13,382 nucleotides of DNA from Candidatus Nealsoniibacteriota bacterium (GTDB lineage: Bacteria; Patescibacteriota; Minisyncoccia; Minisyncoccales; GWA2-38-27), in contig PWQC01000042.1 in assembly GCA_003556925.1 (NCBI GenBank), positions 1 through 13,382 on the forward strand. The letters are read 5' to 3'. The position numbers and the translations under genes were made by a program. The notes beneath the pieces were generated by a model, which saw only the letters and a list, made by a program, of their open reading frames with translations, ran no database searches and had not been told where the DNA came from. Positions 1-5,643 of the stretch are shown here, in pieces. Numbering within the stretch: the first letter of the stretch is position 1; the number at the start of each line of letters is the position of its first letter.

Positions 1-106
1 AAGAAGAGAACAAGAAGGAGGTCTTGGTAGGCAACAACAAGGAGGAGGTCCTGGTAGGGAACAACCGAAACAAGATAATCCAAGTGGAAGGGAAAAAACA
101 AGCTGA
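1..106 (+). CDS. 3' end of an unknown gene with Gly/Gln/Arg-rich repeat tail (partial)
   Basis: The frame beginning at base 2 is open from the window edge to a TGA at 104-106, giving about 34 residues of a low-complexity, hydrophilic C-terminus. Two consecutive 27-base units (11-37 and 38-64) encode the related nonapeptides QEGGLGRQQ and QGGGPGREQ, followed by a Pro/Lys/Asp/Ser-rich end. The nucleotide repeats are clearly related, so the tail probably grew by tandem duplication. The stop codon is followed 9 bases later by a strong terminator, which supports this being a genuine gene end on the plus strand. The body of the protein lies outside the window, so the function cannot be assigned. 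Disordered Gly/Gln/Arg tails occur on RNA-binding and surface proteins alike, and neither can be preferred here. Confidence 0.6.
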   Translation, partial: RREQEGGLGRQQQGGGPGREQPKQDNPSGREKTS

Positions 107-115
107 AAATAAAAG

Positions 116-151
116 AAGGGGAGAAGAATTTATTTCTCCTCCCCTTTTTTT
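116..151. terminator. Bidirectional intrinsic terminator
   Basis: AAGGGGAG, one mismatch, then AGAA pairs with TTCT and CTCCCCTT across a 5-base loop (116-128 with 134-146), followed by T145-T151 on the plus strand. Read on the minus strand, the stem is followed by a T-rich stretch (complement of 103-115). It can therefore end both the plus-strand gene stopping at 106 and the minus-strand SPFH gene stopping at 151. Confidence 0.85.
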
Positions 152-1197
152 CATTGTTTTTTTCCTCCTCCTATAGATTCGATCATATTCGTCAACTTAG
201 AAGGCAACACAAAGTTGCTTCCGCCTTCTTTCTTGAGGGCCTCCATTAAGAGGGCCACTTGACCACTCTCTCCGGCATCCTTAATGGCCTGGGAAACCTT
301 TGCTATCCTTTGGGCCTCAGCGTCAGCTTCCACTAAGATCGCTGCTCGGCTCTTCTTAGCTATGCTCTCTTTAAGGAGAATATCCCTATGACGGCTTGGG
401 TTAATATCAAGAATCCCCACATTCTCAATAACCACCCCGAGAGTCCGGTGAAAAAGCCTCTCTTGGTCTGCTTCTATCTTGTCGTACAGCCCTTTCTGCG
501 CTTTCACAGGATTGTTCGCCCAAGTCTTAAATGCCTTGGACCCGATTAGCTCCCTTGTCCTTTTGTGAACATGGTTGACGGTCATATCCAACCAGTTCGG
601 AATATTGAATAGAGTCAGATGAGGGTTAATTACCCTAACATCCAACAGACATTCAAGTTCCAAGGGAAAACCCTCTTTATCTTCGACTCTGTCCAAAGCA
701 AATAGGTATTGAACCGTCTTTGTTAGGATATAGTCGATTATCTTATCTCCCTCCTTCCCGTTTGCTCCTTTCCACTTGAAGTGATAAGTATGGATGTCAT
801 AAATGGGCCAAAACCCATAATAGACAAAATCCGATCTTTTTTTGTAGTCCGGATCTTTCACGATGTCCCCAGAGATAATTTCCTGCACTGGGTCATCCTT
901 TTCACTTACTTTGGAGTCTTGCTTTTGGAGCAAAACCTTATGAAAGGCATAGCCCTTCATAACGATTTTGGCTCTATTTTCACCAATGAAGGTGAAAAAG
1001 AGGTTTTGCTCCCCCCACACGTTCCATGCAAAAAACCGGAACAAATAGTAGGAAGCAATAATCCCTCCCAAAATAAGGAAAGGACTCATCCACGTAACCA
1101 ACAATGAGCCGAGAGCTGCAATTGTCGGAGAGAGGATAATCGTTCCTGTCCACCCTAAAGTCCACCATCTCTTATCTATCTTCATCTTCATTTTCAT
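151..1197 (-). CDS. SPFH/band-7 (stomatin/prohibitin-like) membrane protein
   Basis: This 348-residue protein has two hydrophobic segments near the N-terminus (about residues 12-35 and 37-56). A soluble region follows, ending in a helical, Ala/Glu/Lys-rich segment (about 270-323, including the stretch EADAEAQRIAKVSQAIKDAG) and a short Gly-Lys tail. That helix after a beta-rich domain is typical of SPFH proteins, which form membrane-associated oligomeric cages or scaffolds. The specific partner or substrate is unknown. The start at 1197 is supported by AGGAGG at 1203-1208, five bases upstream, although the MKMKMK start offers two further in-frame ATGs within 12 bases. It has its own promoter inside the end of dnaN and a terminator directly after its stop, so it is probably monocistronic. 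Its GC content is well above that of dnaN and dnaA next door (one 60-base line counts 33 GC), which may point to separate ancestry. The SPFH call comes from recognising the sequence, without an alignment. Confidence 0.75.
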   Translation of the reverse strand: MKMKMKIDKRWWTLGWTGTIILSPTIAALGSLLVTWMSPFLILGGIIASYYLFRFFAWNVWGEQNLFFTFIGENRAKIVMKGYAFHKVLLQKQDSKVSEKDDPVQEIISGDIVKDPDYKKRSDFVYYGFWPIYDIHTYHFKWKGANGKEGDKIIDYILTKTVQYLFALDRVEDKEGFPLELECLLDVRVINPHLTLFNIPNWLDMTVNHVHKRTRELIGSKAFKTWANNPVKAQKGLYDKIEADQERLFHRTLGVVIENVGILDINPSRHRDILLKESIAKKSRAAILVEADAEAQRIAKVSQAIKDAGESGQVALLMEALKKEGGSNFVLPSKLTNMIESIGGGKKQ

Positions 1198-1202
1198 TTT
1201 AA

Positions 1203-1208
1203 CCTCCT
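1203..1208 (-). promoter_or_regulatory. Shine-Dalgarno of the SPFH gene
   Basis: The minus strand reads AGGAGG five bases before the ATG at 1197. It is a full-strength ribosome-binding site in a window where most genes have none, and it favours the first of the three closely spaced ATG codons. Confidence 0.85.
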
Positions 1209-1236
1209 TATTTAGTTGTTAATTTACACTGTTTTA

Positions 1237-1264
1237 ATTATATCTTAAAAATTAAATTTGTCAA
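1237..1264 (-). promoter_or_regulatory. Consensus sigma70-type promoter of the SPFH gene
   Basis: The minus strand carries TTGACA (1264-1259), a 16-base spacer and TATAAT (1242-1237), a perfect match to both housekeeping hexamers. Transcription would start near 1230, leaving about 33 bases of leader with the Shine-Dalgarno. The TGA stop of dnaN (1263-1261) lies inside the -35 hexamer, so the promoter is embedded in the last codons of dnaN. Confidence 0.85.
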
Positions 1265-2382
1265 GGCTTAATAGGCATAACGACATAAAGATAACTTTGG
1301 TCTCCTACCGGCTTTAAGGCGCTGGGACCGGCGTCTCCGTTACAACCAAAGACAACCTCTGAGCTTTTAATATTAGAAAGACCGTCAACCAAAAACTTAT
1401 AATTAAAAACAATCTCTTCTTTTTTTCCTTTTGTCTTTGCTTTCAAGGTAGATTCGTATTCTCCTTTTTCCGCGTTTTCAGAATAGAGTGTAATAGTCCC
1501 TTCTTTTATCTTAACCTTAATCTCATTAGTTTTTTTACTAAAAAGACTAGCCGATTTGATTTGATTCAAAAAATCTTCTTTCTTTAAAACCGCTTCAGTG
1601 GTAAATTTTTCAGGAATTATCTCTTGATAATTGGGATACTCCCCATCTATTAATTTAGAGGTTAACTGTACTTGAGGGTGAGAATCCTCTTCTAAAAAAG
1701 ATTCAAAAACGATCTGATTTTGTGAGAAAGAGATCTTTATTTCTCCTTCCTTTTCATTGAAGATATTAATTAAATGCTTGGCGGTTTTTTGAGGAATAAT
1801 TAAAGCATGTTCATCTTTCAAGAGAGTAGGTTTTTTGAAAAATATCTTTTTCTCTGCAAGTCTAAAACTATCAGTGGCGGTAATGGTTAGTTGTTTTTTT
1901 TGAAAAAAAAGATAAACTCCTGAAATTTCTGGTTTAGCGCCGGAAAGAGAAGCGTTATCAGCCACTTGATTTAAGCTTTCACAAAAAAGACTATTGTCAA
2001 TTGTGATACTTTCAGCCCCTTTTAAAGAGGGGATAATAGGAAACTCTTCGGCAGAGATGGTGTTTATTTGAGTCTTATAATTATCACAATTAATCTTTAA
2101 GTTATTTTTAATCAATTCAACCTCTACTTTTTTATTGGGTAAAAGATTAATAAAATTAAAAAGCAATTGAGAGGGAATAGTTGTCTTTCCTTGTTTTTCA
2201 ATTTTAGTTAGGATGTAATATTTTATTCCCACCTCTAAATCTGTGGAAGATAATTCTAAAAAATTCTTTTCAGTATTTAGTAAGATATTATTTAAAATAG
2301 GTAACGTTAAAGATTTAGGAGTTAATTTAGAAACAACATTTAGTCCTTGTTTTAATTTTTCTTGTAATATTAATAGTTTCAT
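1261..2382 (-). CDS. dnaN: DNA polymerase III beta subunit (sliding clamp)
   Basis: The 373-residue product is full length for a bacterial beta clamp. It starts MKLLILQEKLKQGLNVVSKL, has the repeated clamp-fold segments around LPILNNILL, LIIPQKTA and LIDGEYPNYQEIIP, and ends SYLYVVMPIKP, where clamps typically close with a YLYLVMP-type strand. As a ring around DNA the clamp tethers the replicative polymerase and recruits repair factors. The gene follows dnaA on the same strand after a 155-bp AT-rich gap, which is the classical dnaA-dnaN order. No Shine-Dalgarno precedes the ATG at 2382; the sequence just upstream is almost pure A and T. A near-match DnaA box lies 31-39 bases upstream, so control by DnaA is possible but unproven. 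The stop codon overlaps the promoter of the downstream SPFH gene. Confidence 0.97.
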   Translation of the reverse strand: MKLLILQEKLKQGLNVVSKLTPKSLTLPILNNILLNTEKNFLELSSTDLEVGIKYYILTKIEKQGKTTIPSQLLFNFINLLPNKKVEVELIKNNLKINCDNYKTQINTISAEEFPIIPSLKGAESITIDNSLFCESLNQVADNASLSGAKPEISGVYLFFQKKQLTITATDSFRLAEKKIFFKKPTLLKDEHALIIPQKTAKHLINIFNEKEGEIKISFSQNQIVFESFLEEDSHPQVQLTSKLIDGEYPNYQEIIPEKFTTEAVLKKEDFLNQIKSASLFSKKTNEIKVKIKEGTITLYSENAEKGEYESTLKAKTKGKKEEIVFNYKFLVDGLSNIKSSEVVFGCNGDAGPSALKPVGDQSYLYVVMPIKP

Positions 2383-2407
2383 ATATTTAATTAAATTTAT
2401 TATTACT

Positions 2408-2440
2408 ATCTAAGTGGATAACTTTTTTTTAAACTTAGAT
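2408..2440. repeat. 8-bp perfect inverted repeat around a DnaA-box-like site
   Basis: ATCTAAGT (2408-2415) and ACTTAGAT (2433-2440) are exact reverse complements separated by 17 bases that hold GGATAAC and a T8 run. The DnaA-box-like AGTGGATAA starts inside the left arm. The element could be a protein-binding dyad or a weak hairpin upstream of dnaN. Confidence 0.6.
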
Positions 2441-2499
2441 TAACCTAACTTATCTTCTTGATTATTGTTATATAAACTGGGTATTATTATTTTCATTTT

Positions 2500-2514
2500 T
2501 TTATTAACAATTTT
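2500..2514 (+). repeat. 15-nt motif, copy 1 of an inverted pair flanking dnaA
   Basis: TTTATTAACAATTTT here is repeated exactly as its reverse complement at 3939-3953. Both copies contain TTATTAACA, one mismatch from the DnaA box TTATNCACA, and both lie in non-coding DNA beside dnaA. C/G runs lie close by in both cases (CCCC at 2516-2519, GGGG at 3956-3959), but on opposite sides of the motif when the two copies are aligned. Confidence 0.6.
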
Positions 2515-2537
2515 TCCCCTCTTTGTTAGTTTACTTT

Positions 2538-3887
2538 TTAAGGAGAATTTAACAACCTTTCTTTGATTAAAAAGATCTCTTCTTCTAATTTTTTGTCTTT
2601 TTCTAATTCTTGGGCTATTTTTTTATAAGAGTGCATAGCGGTGGTATGGTCTTTTCCTCCTACTTTCTTACCAATAAAAGGGAAAGAACTCTTCGTCTCT
2701 TCTCTTAACAAGTACATTATTATCTGTCTGGGTCTAACCACCTCCTGCCGTCTTGATTTATTTATAATATCTTTTTCTTTTAAATCAAAAAAATCAGCTA
2801 CGGTTTGAATTATTTTTTTAGGAGTAATAATTTTTGTTGGGGGGGCGGTTATCTCTTTTAAGATTTTTTTAACGTCTTCTAAGGTTAAATTGTTATTAAT
2901 TTTTTGATGAACGATTAATCTATTCAAAGCTCCTTCTAATTCCCTGATGTTTGTTTTAATTATTGAGGCAATATAACTGTAGATTTCATCTGGAAAATCA
3001 GTATTTTTTTCTTGTGCCTTGCTTTTTAAAATAGCCATTCTTGTTTCTAAATCAGGCATACTAATATCGGCGGTCATTCCCCCTTCAAATCTTGATCTTA
3101 ACCTTTCAGCTAAGTATGAAATTGATTTTGGAGGGCGATCTGAAGAAACTATTATCTGTTTGTTTTTTTCATAAAGAACATTAAAGATATGGAAAAACTC
3201 TTCTTGGGTCTTCTCTTTGCCTGATAAAAATTGAATATCATCTATAATCAAAACATCTATCTTTTTATATTTGTTTTTAAAACTAGATATGGTTCGATTA
3301 TGAATTGAAGAGATTAACTCACTAGTAAATCTTTCTGAAGAAATATATTTTATATTTTTCTTTTTAAAATTTTTATTAATTTGATTTCCGATCGCTTGTA
3401 AGATATGAGTTTTGCCCAACCCCACTCCTCCATACAAAAAAAAGGGATTATAGATATTACCCGGATTTTCCTCTACGGCCGAAGCGGCAGCATAAGGGAG
3501 TTCATTAAAAGAGCCGACTACTAAGTTTTCAAATAGATACTTTGCATTAAGATTATTCTCCTGGTTATTATTTAATTCTTGGAAGGTTAATTGAGTCTCG
3601 GCGATAACGTCCTCTGTGCTTTTTTTGTTTTCTGGCGCTTCGTATCTTTTAATAAGATATTCTATTTCTTTTATCTCAGGATTTATTTCATGAATTATCT
3701 TAAATATCTTCTTGTGATATTTATTTTCCAGCCACTCCTTAACAAAAGAATTCGGCACCCCTATTTGAATTTTTTCTTTTTCACCTCCAATAATCTTGGT
3801 GTTTTTAAACCAAGTAGAGAAGTTAGCCGGGGAGAGGTCTGTTTGGATCTGGGCTAACATTGTTTGCCAAAGCTCTTGATTATTCAT
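2538..3887 (-). CDS. dnaA: Chromosomal replication initiator DnaA
   Basis: The 449-residue product has all four DnaA domains. It begins MNNQELWQTMLAQIQ with the domain I WF motif soon after, then an Asn/Gln-rich linker. The AAA+ core shows Walker A GGVGLGKT (about 153-160), Walker B LIIDD (213-217) and the arginine-finger segment RLRSRFE (262-268). The C-terminal DNA-binding domain carries GGKDHTTAMHS (410-420), the family signature that reads the DnaA box. The frame extends 14 codons further upstream to a TTG at 3929, but those residues are a hydrophobic stretch unlike any DnaA N-terminus. The ATG at 3887 aligns with known starts, so I chose it. There is no Shine-Dalgarno. Non-coding stretches with DnaA-box-like sites flank the gene on both sides, which fits autoregulation and an adjacent origin. 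Confidence 0.97.
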   Translation of the reverse strand: MNNQELWQTMLAQIQTDLSPANFSTWFKNTKIIGGEKEKIQIGVPNSFVKEWLENKYHKKIFKIIHEINPEIKEIEYLIKRYEAPENKKSTEDVIAETQLTFQELNNNQENNLNAKYLFENLVVGSFNELPYAAASAVEENPGNIYNPFFLYGGVGLGKTHILQAIGNQINKNFKKKNIKYISSERFTSELISSIHNRTISSFKNKYKKIDVLIIDDIQFLSGKEKTQEEFFHIFNVLYEKNKQIIVSSDRPPKSISYLAERLRSRFEGGMTADISMPDLETRMAILKSKAQEKNTDFPDEIYSYIASIIKTNIRELEGALNRLIVHQKINNNLTLEDVKKILKEITAPPTKIITPKKIIQTVADFFDLKEKDIINKSRRQEVVRPRQIIMYLLREETKSSFPFIGKKVGGKDHTTAMHSYKKIAQELEKDKKLEEEIFLIKERLLNSP

Positions 3888-3938
3888 ATTAACTAATACT
3901 AACATACTCCCAATAAGGGCAAAAGGCAAGTTATGTTT

Positions 3939-3953
3939 AAAATTGTTAATAAA
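3939..3953 (-). repeat. 15-nt motif, copy 2 of an inverted pair flanking dnaA
   Basis: The plus strand reads AAAATTGTTAATAAA, the exact reverse complement of 2500-2514. Like that copy, it contains the DnaA-box-like TTATTAACA, here on the minus strand at 3952-3944. A further near match, TGTGAATTA, follows at 3966-3974. Confidence 0.6.
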
Positions 3954-3976
3954 TTGGGGATATTTTGTGAATTAAA

Positions 3977-4005
3977 TTGACTTAAACTGATTTTGCTATT
4001 ATACT
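3977..4005 (+). promoter_or_regulatory. Sigma70-type promoter of the rnpA-yidD-yidC-jag operon
   Basis: TTGACT (3977-3982), a 17-base spacer and TATACT (4000-4005) give five of six matches in each hexamer with ideal spacing. Transcription would start near 4012, leaving about 30 bases of leader before rnpA. On the opposite strand TATAAT (4003-3998) overlaps the -10 and could serve dnaA, but it lacks a recognisable -35. Confidence 0.75.
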
Positions 4006-4042
4006 GGAAAAATCAACTTATAGAGGTTGTTTTAAATAAAAG

Positions 4043-4360
4043 ATGTTATCGTATAAAAATCGTCTGTTAAAAAAAAACGACTTTCAAAGAGTTTTTAAAA
4101 AAGGAAAAAGTATTAAGAGTGATTTCCTTTTTTTAAAATTCTGTGATAATAATTTAAATGAGAGTCGCTTTGGAATTATTGTCAGCAAAAAGGTTTCTAA
4201 AAGAGCGGTCGACAGAAACAAGATAAAAAGAAAAACGAGACACAGAATAAAAGAGTTGTTACCGGAGATTAAAAAAGGAAAGGACGTTGCTTTAATTATT
4301 CTGTTTAAAAAAGAAGAGATAAAGATAAAAGAAATATTTCAAAAAGCAGGTTTATTATGA
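4043..4360 (+). CDS. rnpA: Ribonuclease P protein component
   Basis: The product is 105 residues, a usual length for RnpA, and very basic. It begins MLSYKNRLLKKNDFQRVFKKG and carries the RNA-binding signature around VSKKVSKRAVDRNKIKR, with the RNxxxR core at residues 58-63. The protein assists the RNase P RNA in removing 5' leaders from precursor tRNAs. It is the first gene of the operon, about 30 bases behind a good promoter. The nearest purine-rich segment (GAGG, 4023-4026) is 16 bases from the ATG, too far for a normal Shine-Dalgarno. The stop overlaps the yidD start as ATGA. The usual upstream partner rpmH is missing. Confidence 0.96.
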   Translation: MLSYKNRLLKKNDFQRVFKKGKSIKSDFLFLKFCDNNLNESRFGIIVSKKVSKRAVDRNKIKRKTRHRIKELLPEIKKGKDVALIILFKKEEIKIKEIFQKAGLL

Positions 4361-4551
4361 AAATAGTGATTAGATTATATCAATTATTTGTATCTTCGAT
4401 GCTTCCAAGTCGTTGCCGTTTTTTTCCAAGCTGCTCAGAATATTACTGTTTAGCGATCGAAAAACACGGGGAGCTGAGAGGATTCTTAATGTTTTTAAAT
4501 AGGATTAAAAAATGCCATCCCTGGCACGAGGGAGGAGTAGATTTACCATGA
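4357..4551 (+). CDS. yidD: YidD membrane protein insertion efficiency factor
   Basis: This 64-residue protein shows the YidD pattern: an N-terminal amphipathic helix (IRLYQLFVSSMLP), the block SRCRFFPSCSEYYCLAIEKHG and the closing CHPWHEGGVD, with cysteines at 20, 26, 31 and 53. YidD is a small inner-face membrane protein that helps YidC-dependent insertion. Its position between rnpA and yidC is the standard arrangement. It overlaps rnpA by ATGA at 4357-4360 and yidC by ATGA at 4548-4551, so its translation is probably coupled to both. It is shorter at the C-terminus than many homologues, ending straight after the GGVDLP block. Confidence 0.95.
   Translation: MKIVIRLYQLFVSSMLPSRCRFFPSCSEYYCLAIEKHGELRGFLMFLNRIKKCHPWHEGGVDLP
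4531..4537 (+). promoter_or_regulatory. Shine-Dalgarno of yidC
   Basis: GGAGGAG lies inside the yidD coding sequence, 10 bases before the ATG at 4548. It supports that start rather than the in-frame ATG at 4512, and the protein from 4548 begins like a YidC. Confidence 0.75.
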
Positions 4552-5243
4552 ATATCTTTTATACTTTTTTACATCAACCAATCTTTAATGTTCTGATTTT
4601 TATCTACAACATTCCTCTTGTCAAGGACATTGGTTTAGCTATTATTATTTTAACGGTTTTAATTAAGATAGTTATTTATCCCTTAAACAGTAAGGCGATA
4701 AAGTCTCAGAAGGAGTTAGCAAAACTTAATCCCAAGATTAAAGATATTCAAGAAAAATATAAAGATGACAAAAGCGCCCAAGGTAAGGCGACCATGGAGC
4801 TTTATAAAAAAGAAGGAGTTAATCCCTTTGCCGGCTGTTTGCCCTTATTAATTCAACTCCCCATTCTACTTGCTCTTTTTCGTGTTTTTTTGGCGGGCTT
4901 TGAGCTGGAACAGATGCAAGGGCTCTATTCTTTTATTCAAAGCCCCGGGGAAATTAATACTCTCTTTTTAGGCATAATCGACCTTAGTAATTCTTATTGG
5001 TTTATTGCTATTACGGCAGGAATTTTACAGTTTATCCAAGTCAAAATGATGTCCCCCGCTCTTTCTAAAAAAAAGAAAGACATGGCTTCGGCTATGCAAA
5101 AACAGATGCAGTATTTCTTTCCTGCCTTTACAGTGATAATTTTATTTAACCTTTCTTCTGCTATCGGGCTTTATTGGATAACCACCACCGTCTTTACTAT
5201 TCTTCAACAAAAACTTATTTTAAAGAAAAATGGAAGAGATTAA
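4548..5243 (+). CDS. yidC: Membrane insertase YidC/Oxa1 family
   Basis: The 231-residue product is a minimal Oxa1-type insertase without the large periplasmic domain of proteobacterial YidC. It begins MNIFYTFLHQPIFNVLIFIYN and has about five hydrophobic segments. The first is followed by a charged helical hairpin (NPKIKDIQEKYKDDKSAQGK, then MELYKKEGVNPFAGCLPLLI), a strong family signature. The last segments are YFFPAFTVIILF and GLYWITTTVFTILQQ. It inserts membrane proteins, with or without Sec. The groove arginine of the first core helix in characterised Gram-positive YidC proteins is a lysine here (residue 40, in VLIKIVIYPL), keeping the charge. The start follows the Shine-Dalgarno and overlaps the yidD stop. 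The end overlaps jag by 14 bases. Confidence 0.95.
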   Translation: MNIFYTFLHQPIFNVLIFIYNIPLVKDIGLAIIILTVLIKIVIYPLNSKAIKSQKELAKLNPKIKDIQEKYKDDKSAQGKATMELYKKEGVNPFAGCLPLLIQLPILLALFRVFLAGFELEQMQGLYSFIQSPGEINTLFLGIIDLSNSYWFIAITAGILQFIQVKMMSPALSKKKKDMASAMQKQMQYFFPAFTVIILFNLSSAIGLYWITTTVFTILQQKLILKKNGRD

Positions 5244-5643
5244 AAAAACAATTAAAGAGATGGCTACCCTTGTTGGAGCGGATATAAAAGAGATATCCCT
5301 AGAGGGTGATGTTTTATATGTTAATTTAAAGGCGTTTGGCTTGACGGAGGTTTTAGGAGATATGCAGGCTCTTTTAAGAAAAATTATTCAAAAAAAGACC
5401 GGCCAATTTTATCATCTCAATTTAGATATTAATGGTTATAAAAAAAAGAGAGAGGAACAGTTGAAAAAGGCAGTTCAAGTTATAGCCGACCAAGCTTCAC
5501 TACTTAAAAAACAGAAAATTTTAAATCCGATGTCTTCTTACGAGAGAAGAATCATTCACTTAGAGCTGTCTCAAAGAGAAGACATCGAGACAGAGAGTAT
5601 AGGAGAAGGAGAGGAGAGAAAAATTATAATTAAACCTATTTAG
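5230..5643 (+). CDS. jag: Jag/KhpB-like KH-R3H RNA-binding protein
   Basis: The 137-residue protein follows yidC as jag does in many bacteria, overlapping it by 14 bases. The N-terminal half (about 1-68) matches the KH-like part of Jag, ending in LDINGYKKKREEQL. The C-terminal half (about 72-136) is an R3H domain with PMSSYERRIIHLEL, including the Arg-x3-His pair R106 and H110, then ETESIGEGEERKIIIKP. Family members bind RNA and influence cell envelope and division in Gram-positives. The separate Jag-N domain is absent, and the GxxG loop that grips RNA in a functional KH domain is not visible, since the corresponding segment reads GLTEVLGDMQALLRKII. The RNA binding may therefore rest on R3H. 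The 3' end overlaps the convergent membrane-protein gene by eight bases with no terminator between them. Confidence 0.88.
   Translation: MEEIKKTIKEMATLVGADIKEISLEGDVLYVNLKAFGLTEVLGDMQALLRKIIQKKTGQFYHLNLDINGYKKKREEQLKKAVQVIADQASLLKKQKILNPMSSYERRIIHLELSQREDIETESIGEGEERKIIIKPI

Larger units (their letters stand above)
2383..2537. other. dnaA-dnaN intergenic region, candidate replication origin
   Basis: This 155-bp, strongly AT-rich non-coding stretch contains one DnaA-box near match (AGTGGATAA, 2413-2421), a second (TTATTAACA, 2501-2509) inside a motif repeated on the other side of dnaA, an 8-bp inverted repeat (2408-2415 and 2433-2440), and homopolymer T runs. Origins commonly sit next to dnaA. 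Two weak boxes plus AT-richness are suggestive only, and no perfect TTATNCACA box is present. Confidence 0.45.
3888..4042. other. Divergent dnaA-rnpA intergenic region
   Basis: These 155 bp separate the minus-strand dnaA from the plus-strand rnpA operon. They hold the rnpA promoter, a TATAAT facing dnaA (4003-3998), the second copy of the 15-nt motif (3939-3953) and a near-match DnaA box TGTGAATTA (3966-3974). No open frame resembling ribosomal protein L34 (rpmH), the usual occupant of this position, is present. The region may be part of the origin. Confidence 0.5.

Noticed and set aside
781..1107. Plus-strand open frame of 108 codons opposite the SPFH gene
   Set aside because: It lies wholly inside a well-supported minus-strand gene, shows no recognisable motif, and has neither a promoter nor a Shine-Dalgarno.
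2383..2421. DnaA-trio array TTATTATTACTA next to the box at 2413-2421
   Set aside because: The trios lie on the wrong side of the box for the B. subtilis geometry, so this pairing was not called.
3591..3857. Plus-strand open frame of 88 codons inside dnaA
   Set aside because: Its product is a Phe-rich string, the mirror of the Lys/Glu-rich codons of the DnaA linker on the other strand, so it is a shadow.
3888..3929. N-terminal extension of DnaA from a TTG at 3929
   Set aside because: The extra 14 residues are hydrophobic and do not resemble any DnaA start. The ATG at 3887 aligns with the normal domain I.
4512..4547. Upstream ATG of yidC giving 12 extra residues (MPSLARGRSRFT)
   Set aside because: The extension is only the out-of-frame reading of the end of yidD. 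The Shine-Dalgarno and the ATGA overlap both support 4548.
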